Below the pieces are notes generated by a model. That model was not told the DNA's origin. It worked only from the letters and a program-made list of their open reading frames with translations, and ran no database searches. A stretch of DNA of 8,911 nt from Ignavibacteriales bacterium CG12_big_fil_rev_8_21_14_0_65_30_8 (GTDB lineage Bacteria > Bacteroidota > Ignavibacteria > Ignavibacteriales > Ignavibacteriaceae), in contig PFGS01000222.1 in NCBI GenBank assembly GCA_002783525.1, forward strand, positions 1 through 8,911, given 5' to 3'. The first letter of the stretch is position 1, and every line of letters begins with the position of its first letter. The position numbers and the translations under genes were made by a program. This document shows positions 1-6,310 of the stretch, piece by piece.

Positions 1-27
1 CGGGTTCAAGTCCCGTCTTCCGCACCA
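1..27 (+). tRNA. 3' end of a tRNA, probably tRNA-Leu (cut by window edge)
   Basis: Only the last part of the gene is present. Bases 1-4 (CGGG) and 12-15 (CCCG) form most of the T stem around the loop TTCAAGT (5-11), which matches the universal T-loop pattern TTCRANY. Bases 17-23 (CTTCCGC) are the 3' acceptor strand, followed by discriminator A at 24 and a genome-encoded CCA at 25-27. The matching 5' acceptor strand would be GCGGAAG, which together with discriminator A is common in bacterial tRNA-Leu. The anticodon lies outside the window, so the isotype is inference. The TPR gene starting at 59 follows after only 31 bp. Confidence 0.88.
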
Positions 28-58
28 TCAAAATTTTTTAACTAAAAAAGGATGAATT

Positions 59-823
59 ATGAAGAGAAGTTTTATAATTACTGCAGGATTTACATTGGCA
101 GTACTATTTTCAATTTCCGTATTAGCTCAGGAAATGAATCCTGAAGCCGGAAAGCTTTACAATGATGGAAACCGTATGTTGAAAGCAGGAAATTATAGCG
201 GTGCAATTACAAATTATGAAAATGCTCTTAAGATTAATAAGGATTATAGAATTTATTATCAAAAAGGAGTTGCACTTAAAAAATCCAGAAATTTCTCCGA
301 AGCAAAATCTTCTTTTGAGATGTGTAAAAAATTAAAACCGGATTTTGAAGCAGTATATAATGCTCTTGGAGGAATTGAATTTGCTTTAGGTAATTATGAT
401 GAAGCTGCCTCAAATTTTGAACATGTATTGGAAATTTCAAAAAATAATAAAGTTAAAATGCAGGTTAAAAGAAATTTATCTTTAGCTTATACAAAATTAG
501 GTGAAAGATTATTTTCAAAAGGCAGAGTAAATGATGCAATAAGTTATCTAAATAAAGCTGTTGAAAATAAAAATTATGATGCTGCATATTTAATTTTAGC
601 TAAAATTCATAATGAATTAGGTAATTGGGATAAATCATTAGATGCTGCACAAATGGCATTAAAATATCGTAAAAGCATAGGTAGCGGCGGCCCTTATTTT
701 TATATGGGTGTTGCTTATAAAAATGAAGGTAATGTTGAAAAAGCTAAAAAGATGTTTCAGCTGGCAAGCAGGGATGCTTCTTACAGGAAAACTGCTAATT
801 ACGAACTAACTCTTTTGAATTAA
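59..823 (+). CDS. Exported TPR-repeat protein
   Basis: This 254-residue protein begins with a signal peptide (KR near the N terminus, hydrophobic residues about 5-21, likely cleavage after VLA at 21-23, just before QE). The mature part is almost entirely tetratricopeptide repeats: about six helical hairpins at roughly 29-62, 63-95, 96-128, 133-170, 171-205 and 210-245. They carry the usual G/A/Y signature, for example 'GNYSGAITNYENAL' and 'GNYDEAASNFEHVLE'. TPRs are protein-binding scaffolds, so this is probably a periplasmic or outer-membrane-associated adaptor; partner and function are not visible. No enzymatic domain or lipobox is present. The start is supported by AAAAAAGGA (45-53) just upstream. 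The gene lies 31 bp after a tRNA, with no terminator hairpin between them, and ends at a strong terminator, so it forms its own short transcription unit. Confidence 0.9.
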   Translation: MKRSFIITAGFTLAVLFSISVLAQEMNPEAGKLYNDGNRMLKAGNYSGAITNYENALKINKDYRIYYQKGVALKKSRNFSEAKSSFEMCKKLKPDFEAVYNALGGIEFALGNYDEAASNFEHVLEISKNNKVKMQVKRNLSLAYTKLGERLFSKGRVNDAISYLNKAVENKNYDAAYLILAKIHNELGNWDKSLDAAQMALKYRKSIGSGGPYFYMGVAYKNEGNVEKAKKMFQLASRDASYRKTANYELTLLN

Positions 824-840
824 AAAGTTATATGTTTATT

Positions 841-867
841 AGCCCTCCTTTGTGAGGGCTTTTTTAT
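841..867 (+). terminator. Intrinsic terminator after the first TPR gene
   Basis: A perfect 7-bp stem AGCCCTC (841-847) / GAGGGCT (854-860) encloses the 6-nt loop CTTTGT and is followed by a T run from 861. It is one of the few GC-rich spots in this AT-rich DNA and lies 17 bp after the stop codon of the upstream gene. On the other strand the stem is not followed by a T run, so it acts in the + direction only. The next gene starts just 11 bp after the T run. Confidence 0.92.
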
Positions 868-878
868 TTTAAATATAT

Positions 879-1529
879 ATGAAAAATTCCAAGATAAACT
901 CTTTGTCCATTCCGGAAATATTAGCATTGATAAGTGCTGTTTCTGTTTTAAGAAAAGAAAAATTTTTAACAGACCTACTTATTTATACCAAATCAAAGAA
1001 AATTAAAAGAAATAAAATTTACGAAACATTATTACAGACATATCTTTTTGCAGGATTTCCAAATGCACTTATATCTCTTAATATTCTTCAAGATATAATC
1101 CCGGCAAAAAATACTACTAAAAAAACAATCAACAATTCTCAGATTTTAAGTAAAGGTGAAAAAACCTGTAGGAAAATATATGGTTCAAAATTTGATAAAT
1201 TGATCTCTAATATAAACTCATTCTCACCTGAACTTTCTGAGTGGTTAATTACTGAGGGTTATGGAAAAGTAATAAGTAGAAAAGTATTATCACTAAAGGA
1301 AAGGGAACTATCAATAATATCGATATTATCTTGTCAAAAATATGAATCACAATTGTATTCACATATTAATGGAGCAATTAGAAATAAAGTAACAACGGGT
1401 GAGATTAGAAGTGTAATTAAAAATTTGGAACTTTTAGGTAATAAATCATATACAAAATTTGGATTGAAAGTATTTGACAAACTTTTAACCAATAAAAATA
1501 ATATAAGTAAATTCATTTTTTTTAATTAG
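879..1529 (+). CDS. Carboxymuconolactone decarboxylase (CMD)/AhpD-like family protein, no CxxC
   Basis: This 216-residue, probably cytoplasmic protein (no signal peptide, basic and Ile/Lys-rich) shows the two-part CMD pattern. The first half carries 'YETLLQTYLFAGFPNAL' (48-64), the helix typical of this fold. The second half (about 93-180) follows the order seen in PcaC-type proteins: 'CRKIYG' (96-101 region), 'FSPELSEWLITEGYGKV' (115-131), then 'ERELSIISIL' and the E156...H162 segment before 'AIRNKVTTGEI'. AhpD-type peroxidases use a CxxC pair; here the only cysteines are C97 and C152, far apart, so thiol peroxidase activity is unlikely. Substrate and reaction cannot be read from the sequence. 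No Shine-Dalgarno site precedes the ATG, only AT-rich DNA (TTTTAAATATAT). The gene begins right behind the upstream terminator, so it depends on read-through or on a promoter overlapping the end of the previous gene. The family call is sound; a specific enzyme name is not justified. Confidence 0.78.
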   Translation: MKNSKINSLSIPEILALISAVSVLRKEKFLTDLLIYTKSKKIKRNKIYETLLQTYLFAGFPNALISLNILQDIIPAKNTTKKTINNSQILSKGEKTCRKIYGSKFDKLISNINSFSPELSEWLITEGYGKVISRKVLSLKERELSIISILSCQKYESQLYSHINGAIRNKVTTGEIRSVIKNLELLGNKSYTKFGLKVFDKLLTNKNNISKFIFFN

Positions 1530-1548
1530 ATATAAATATTTTATATCT
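1528..1548 (+). repeat. AT-only inverted repeat at the CMD gene's stop codon
   Basis: AGATATAA (1528-1535) and TTATATCT (1541-1548) are perfect complements around the 5-nt loop ATATT. The left arm overlaps the TAG stop codon (1527-1529). The 8-bp hairpin has one G-C pair per arm and no clean T run behind it, so it may be a weak terminator or 3'-end stabiliser. In DNA this AT-rich, chance is also plausible. Confidence 0.35.
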
Positions 1549-1667
1549 TAATATTATAAATCATTCAAATTTATATTTATAAGTTTTTTAGCTAAATTTA
1601 ATTTATTTCCCAAGATTATCTATAAAAATAGATTTCAGGATCAGTAAAAAAGGAGCTTTTTTATAAG
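1530..1667 (+). promoter_or_regulatory. 138-bp AT-rich gap, likely holds the promoter of the envelope operon
   Basis: No ORF or RNA gene is seen here. Because the downstream genes are closely packed, their promoter should lie in this gap. I could not find a convincing -10/-35 pair or the Bacteroidota TAnnTTTG element. A perfect 6-bp inverted repeat ATCTAT (1618-1623) / ATAGAT (1628-1633) with a 4-nt AAAA spacer lies about 35 bp before the start codon and could be an operator or leader hairpin. Its role is inferred only from its position. Confidence 0.35.
1646..1662 (+). promoter_or_regulatory. Ribosome binding site placed in a small hairpin
   Basis: The site GGAG (1652-1655) lies 12 nt before the ATG at 1668. 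It is embedded in a perfect 7-bp inverted repeat, AAAAAAG (1646-1652) and CTTTTTT (1656-1662), with GAG as a 3-nt loop. The first G of the site would be paired and the rest exposed in the loop. The stem is mostly A-U and weak, so it may have only a mild effect on translation. Confidence 0.45.
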
Positions 1668-4637
1668 ATGAAAAAACTTTTGACATTATTCTTTTTTATT
1701 TCGATTCTAAATATTTTTATCACCCCACAAGATCTACTTGATTATAATAAAGGACTAGATAAGTACAACAAAGCAGAATTCTCAGAATCGATCCATTACT
1801 TCAATAAATTTTATTTACAATATTCTCATATAGATGAAATTTATTCCACAGCAAAATTTTATGAAGCAGATGCTCTTTATAAAATTGGTGAACTTGAAGG
1901 GGCTGCTTCTATTTTAATTTATTTGGTGAATAATTTCTCTAATTCAAACTTTAGAGCCGATGCTCTTTATAATTTAGGTTTAATAAATTTTCAGTTAGCC
2001 AGGTATACCCAAAGCCGAAAGTATTTCAGCAAATTTTCTGAGGAATATAGGTCGAATTCTAATTATGGTTCCTCTCTTTATTGGATAGGTGAAACTTATT
2101 CCCTTGAAGATGACCTTAATAATGCAGAATTGATCTTAAAACAGGCAATTGATCTAAATACTAACAACTATATAGATTATACAATTTTTTCATTAGCAAA
2201 AGTTTATGAAAAGAAAAATGATTATAAAAATGCCGTAAAATATTATGACAAACTACTTACTTTTTATAAAGATAGCCCTTTAGCACCTTTTGCCCAAAAA
2301 CAAATAGGTATTGCATATTATCATCTCGAGGATTTTCAATCTTCAATATTAGAGTTAAATAATCCTCTAATAAAGGGGAATGATAATACTGAAAAAGTAC
2401 AAAATTTATATCTTTTAGCTAATTCAAATTTTAAAGCCAAAAATTTTTCAAATGCAGAAAAAATTTATTTAGAAATAATAAATGATCATCCGACTTCTCC
2501 TTTAGTAAGAGATTCAAAACTAGGATTAGCCTGGAGTTATTTTCAGCAAAAGAAATATGAAAATGCTTTTGATGCCTTTAGTTCTATTAAAAACAGAAGA
2601 GATAATATTTCGGAAGAAGCTTCATTTTGGTCAGCGGAAACTCAAAGATATTTAGGCAACTATAGAGCTACAAAAGAACATTTTCAGTCTTTCCTCTCTA
2701 ATTTCCCAAACAGTAAATTTGTCCCTAATGCAATTTATAAACTAGGTGTTATATATTACACAGATAAAGATTATACTCACGCTAAAGATTATTTAAGCAA
2801 TGAAAGATTAAAATCTGACAGCAGATATCTAGCACAAGCCAATGTTATACTTGGACAAATATCACTTAATGAAAATAATTATGGCGCTGCAGAAAAATAT
2901 TTTAGAGAAGCCCTGGAATTAAATGTAAACGAGAATAATATTGATAATAGTTCTAAACTTGGACTTGCAGTTTCTCTTTATCAACAAAAAAGATATGAAG
3001 AATCAAAAACTGTTTTGAATAATATTCTTAATGATAATTCAAATTATGAAAGGAACAAAGTTCTGTTCTACTTAGCAGAGAATGATTTTATGTTAAATGA
3101 ATATGCAGAAGCTGTTTCAAATTATAGGAAAATAGAACTTACAGATAATGAAGTAAATAATTTAACTTTGTACGGATTGGGTTACTCTTATTTTAATTTA
3201 AAAGATTATGAAAATGCCAGTTATTATTTCAATGATTTTGTAAAAAAATATCCAAACGATGAAAAAATAATTGAAGTTAAATTAAGTCTGGCCGATAGTT
3301 ATTACGGCAATAAAGATTTTCTTGCTTCAAGCAATGTTTACAATAATATACTGAATGGAATATCCAACTCTGAAAAATCTGATTATATACTTTACCAATA
3401 TGCTCAGGCTCTATACAATTCAGGTAAATCAGATCAGGCTGTTAGAGAATTTAAAAACCTTCAGGCTAGATATCCCAGTTCTAAGTATGCAGATAGATCT
3501 CTTTATGTAATTGGCTGGATATCATTTCAGAAAAATGAATTTGAAGATGCTATTGAAAAATATAACATTGTGCTGGAAAAATATCCTTACACTTCTCTTG
3601 CTCCAATTGTTTATTACTCAATTGGCGATGCATATTTCAATCTTGGTAATTATGATTCTGCAATCACTACATATCAAGAGGTTATGATCAAATATCCACG
3701 TTCACCATCTGTTTTTGATGCTGTTAATGGAATACAATATTGCTATGTTGCACAAAATAAAATTGATAAAGCAGCAAATTTTCTTGAAGAATTTGTTAAC
3801 CAGAATCTGGGTTTAAATTTTTCCGATAAAATAAGTTTCAAAATAGGAGATCTGTATTACGGACTGGCAGATTATAAAAAAGCTGTTGAAGGTTATTCAG
3901 CTTTCATAGAAAAATTCCCAAATAGTTCGCTAATACCGGATGCACATTATTGGGTTGGTAAATCTGCTGAACAACTTAAAGATAATGAAAAGGCAATTGA
4001 GAACTTTAATATTGTTTATAATTCTTACCCAAAAAGTGAATCAGCTGCAGCTTCTGTAATTGAGCTTACAAATATTTATAATAAACTTAAAAATTATGAT
4101 GAAGCTGTTTCTTTATTACAATCAGCATTCGATAGATTGAAAGGATCACCGAGAGCAGCGGAATTAGCATTTTTACTGGGCTCAACTTTCTTAAATGCAG
4201 ATAATGTCAGTTCGGCATATGATTCTTTTAACGATGTAATTACTTACTATGATGGGACGATCTTTTCCGAAAAAGCAAAATTGGAATTAGGGCTGATCGA
4301 TCTGGCTGCAAAAAGATACGAAAATGCAGAACATTATTTTAGAGAACTTTCTGAAAACAGGAAGGATGACATTGGAGCTGAAGCTCAATATTATTTAGGT
4401 GAAACATTATTTGAACAAAACAATTTAGATGATGCTATTTCTGCATTTGTTAGAGTGAACACTGTTTACCCAAATTATGATGAGTGGGTTACAAAATCAT
4501 TTTTAAAATTAGGTGATGCTTTTGTAAAACAAAAAGATTTTAATAAAGCAAAACAAATGTATAGGAGTGTTCTAAGCAGACACAGCAGAGGTAAAATTGC
4601 TAACGAGGCAAATAGAAAACTAAGGAGGATTAAATGA
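1668..4637 (+). CDS. Large exported TPR solenoid with CpoB/BamD-like repeats
   Basis: This 989-residue protein has an N-terminal export signal (MKK, then hydrophobic residues about 4-19). There is no clear AxA cleavage site, so it could be cleaved near 'TPQD' or stay anchored. The rest is TPR-like repeats from end to end, probably around 25 hairpins of 34-40 residues. Many show the pattern [Y/F]P-x-S, then A-x-Y-x-x-G, then 'Y-x-x-A-I-x-x-Y/F', as in 'YPSSKYADRSLYVIGW' and 'FPNSSLIPDAHYWVGK'. This style is typical of CpoB (YbgF) and BamD, periplasmic adaptors of the Tol-Pal and BAM systems. No enzyme domain is visible, and the protein ends in a basic tail (RKLRRIK). It is probably a periplasmic scaffold, and may serve the barrel protein encoded next to it. 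The stop codon overlaps the downstream start, so the two are translationally coupled. The TPR call is very secure; the partner is inferred. Confidence 0.93.
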   Translation: MKKLLTLFFFISILNIFITPQDLLDYNKGLDKYNKAEFSESIHYFNKFYLQYSHIDEIYSTAKFYEADALYKIGELEGAASILIYLVNNFSNSNFRADALYNLGLINFQLARYTQSRKYFSKFSEEYRSNSNYGSSLYWIGETYSLEDDLNNAELILKQAIDLNTNNYIDYTIFSLAKVYEKKNDYKNAVKYYDKLLTFYKDSPLAPFAQKQIGIAYYHLEDFQSSILELNNPLIKGNDNTEKVQNLYLLANSNFKAKNFSNAEKIYLEIINDHPTSPLVRDSKLGLAWSYFQQKKYENAFDAFSSIKNRRDNISEEASFWSAETQRYLGNYRATKEHFQSFLSNFPNSKFVPNAIYKLGVIYYTDKDYTHAKDYLSNERLKSDSRYLAQANVILGQISLNENNYGAAEKYFREALELNVNENNIDNSSKLGLAVSLYQQKRYEESKTVLNNILNDNSNYERNKVLFYLAENDFMLNEYAEAVSNYRKIELTDNEVNNLTLYGLGYSYFNLKDYENASYYFNDFVKKYPNDEKIIEVKLSLADSYYGNKDFLASSNVYNNILNGISNSEKSDYILYQYAQALYNSGKSDQAVREFKNLQARYPSSKYADRSLYVIGWISFQKNEFEDAIEKYNIVLEKYPYTSLAPIVYYSIGDAYFNLGNYDSAITTYQEVMIKYPRSPSVFDAVNGIQYCYVAQNKIDKAANFLEEFVNQNLGLNFSDKISFKIGDLYYGLADYKKAVEGYSAFIEKFPNSSLIPDAHYWVGKSAEQLKDNEKAIENFNIVYNSYPKSESAAASVIELTNIYNKLKNYDEAVSLLQSAFDRLKGSPRAAELAFLLGSTFLNADNVSSAYDSFNDVITYYDGTIFSEKAKLELGLIDLAAKRYENAEHYFRELSENRKDDIGAEAQYYLGETLFEQNNLDDAISAFVRVNTVYPNYDEWVTKSFLKLGDAFVKQKDFNKAKQMYRSVLSRHSRGKIANEANRKLRRIK
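4622..4628 (+). promoter_or_regulatory. Perfect Shine-Dalgarno AAGGAGG inside the upstream gene's end
   Basis: AAGGAGG matches the canonical anti-Shine-Dalgarno complement and lies within the last codons of the large TPR gene. It is 5 nt before the ATG at 4634 and 8 nt before a second in-frame ATG at 4637. The spacing favours the second ATG slightly. The arrangement fits termination-reinitiation coupling of the two genes. Confidence 0.85.
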
Positions 4638-6226
4638 TGAAATTATTATCATTCTTTATATCATTTTTCCTTTGCACAATTTTATTTGCACAGGATAAAG
4701 AAAATCAAAATGTAGAACTACCTGATTTTGTAATTACCGGAAAAAACGTTGTAAATATCCAATCAGTAAATAAAAAAGCTCCGCCGATTCTATCAATTAT
4801 TTCTAAAGATTTTCTGCAGCCTGTTTATTCAACAGAAAATTTAAAAGTAAGTGAAATAAAAAGTAAAAATTTAAGTCCATTAAACTTTAAAGAAAAAATA
4901 GATTTCTTTAATGGAAATCTGGAGATAAAAGCCGGTAATTATTCTTTACCTGAAGGGAATATTTATTTTTCTCAACCATTTTCAAATGGATTATTCAATA
5001 TTAATTTAAATGGTGGAAGCTTAAAAGCTTATGAAGATAATAGTGATCAAACTTATTTTAATGGGAAAGCAAATTTAGATCTATTTATTAAAAATAATTC
5101 AGATTTTTTTCCGGGTGCAAAAATTTCTTTTGGCGGTTCGTACAAGACTAATAAATATAAATTTTATGCCGTCACTAATCCAATGCAAAGAACGTTAAAC
5201 AAAGGTAATTTTTCATTTGGTGTTCAAAATTTACAAAACAGGCAATTTGCATTTGCTGTAAATGTTACTGATGATTTTTATTCTCTAAAAAGTGAAAATT
5301 TTGATGAAAGCATTATTACGATAAATGGTTTTACAAAAATAGGATTAGAAAAATTTGATGTTGCTTCAAATATAATTTATAAAAAACAATCCTTAACAGA
5401 TTCATCCGGTTCAAGTGTAAATGATAATTATCTTTTTGCAAATCTCAGAGCAAACCTAAACTTTATTGATGAATTTAAAGTATCACTAGGCTTTTCTTAT
5501 TCTCATGTAACCGGTAATAATTATTATGCTCCTTTTGCAAGTGTTTCAATAGGATTAGGAAAAAGTGTAACACTTATTGGTGAATATTCTCCTAAAGCTG
5601 AATTTATTACTCAAGGTATGATGCTGAATAAGAATAAGTATTTCAATACTAATACATTCACAAATTTATTTTTTAAGAAAACAAATTCTATTGGGATTAC
5701 TCTGAAATATGAATATCTAAAATTATTTGAGATGGATTTAGGATTTAATTACTATTCAACACCCAATCAGCCATATTTTAATAGACCGTTATCAATTGGA
5801 GAAAAATTTAATTTACTAACCATAAGTGCTAAAAGTACTTCAGGTTTTATTAAACTATTGCTTAATCCTGGCATAAATGGTATTCTAACTGCTGAAATAA
5901 CATATAACAGTATTGAAGATAATTCAGGCAAAAAAATACCTTATTCTCCACAATTTAAAATTATTGCTAAATACAATTATGATTTTAATTTAAGTATAAT
6001 GATTGAACCGTCAGTTAAATATTTCTCGAACAGCTACGCAGATATAGCAAACACAGTTGAAATAAAACCTTTTGTTGATCTGGGATTAAGAATATCTAAA
6101 AAGTTAAATAATAATATTTACGTTTTTGTTGAAGGCTCTAATCTTTTAAATCATTCTAATTATATTTATGATGGATATAAAGAGTTACCGGTTAGCTTGA
6201 ATGGTGGTGTTAGTATAAGATGGTAA
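4634..6226 (+). CDS. Plug-less TonB-receptor-like outer-membrane beta-barrel protein
   Basis: This 530-residue protein starts with a signal peptide (hydrophobic 4-18, likely cleaved after A19 in 'LFAQD'). Directly after it comes 'VELPDFVITGK' (27-37), which resembles the 'L-x-E-V-V-V-T-G' stretch opening the plug of many Bacteroidota TonB-dependent receptors. The plug of over 100 residues that should follow is missing. From about residue 85 the sequence alternates polar and hydrophobic residues with many G/N/Y/F, as expected for beta strands. The C-terminal segment 'NIYVFVEGSNLLNHSNYIYDGY' resembles the last strands of TonB receptors, and the protein ends in an aromatic residue (W530), typical of a BAM-recognised outer-membrane signal. 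It is probably a barrel without active transport, perhaps an anchor or pore for the TPR scaffold. The stop of the TPR gene overlaps this start (ATGA). The second methionine codon at 4637 may be the true start. Cargo is unknown. Confidence 0.8.
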   Translation: MMKLLSFFISFFLCTILFAQDKENQNVELPDFVITGKNVVNIQSVNKKAPPILSIISKDFLQPVYSTENLKVSEIKSKNLSPLNFKEKIDFFNGNLEIKAGNYSLPEGNIYFSQPFSNGLFNINLNGGSLKAYEDNSDQTYFNGKANLDLFIKNNSDFFPGAKISFGGSYKTNKYKFYAVTNPMQRTLNKGNFSFGVQNLQNRQFAFAVNVTDDFYSLKSENFDESIITINGFTKIGLEKFDVASNIIYKKQSLTDSSGSSVNDNYLFANLRANLNFIDEFKVSLGFSYSHVTGNNYYAPFASVSIGLGKSVTLIGEYSPKAEFITQGMMLNKNKYFNTNTFTNLFFKKTNSIGITLKYEYLKLFEMDLGFNYYSTPNQPYFNRPLSIGEKFNLLTISAKSTSGFIKLLLNPGINGILTAEITYNSIEDNSGKKIPYSPQFKIIAKYNYDFNLSIMIEPSVKYFSNSYADIANTVEIKPFVDLGLRISKKLNNNIYVFVEGSNLLNHSNYIYDGYKELPVSLNGGVSIRW

Positions 6227-6310
6227 TTTCTTAAAAAAGAAGGATATTTTAATTTGCAGTCATTCTTACATATCTGTATTTTTATAAACATCAGTATAAA
6301 ATAATTAGTA
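6227..6310 (+). other. Leader between barrel and HU-SPOR genes, with a detached SD-like site
   Basis: This 84-bp gap holds AGAAGGA (6239-6244, reading into the A at 6238), a good Shine-Dalgarno match, but about 66 nt before the ATG at 6311. The ATG itself is preceded only by ATAATTAGTA. The SD-like site is correctly spaced for a TTG at 6254 that opens a 16-codon reading frame ending at TAA 6302-6304, just before the next gene. A weak hairpin TTCTT/AAGAA (6228-6241) overlaps the site. No terminator is seen, so the operon probably continues. Confidence 0.4.

Noticed and set aside
1..27. tRNA 3' end as an integration (att) site of a genomic island
   Set aside because: I saw no integrase or phage gene in the window and no second copy of the tRNA end.
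815..838. Possible promoter for the CMD gene: TTG (815-817) and TATGTTTA (831-838), close to the Bacteroidota TAnnTTTG element
   Set aside because: The spacing of about 13 nt is too short for that promoter class, and a start site downstream would fall in the terminator stem. The match is easily due to chance in AT-rich DNA.
1334..1516. 60-codon minus-strand frame in the CMD gene
   Set aside because: It has no domain or independent support and is fully contained in a recognisable + strand gene.
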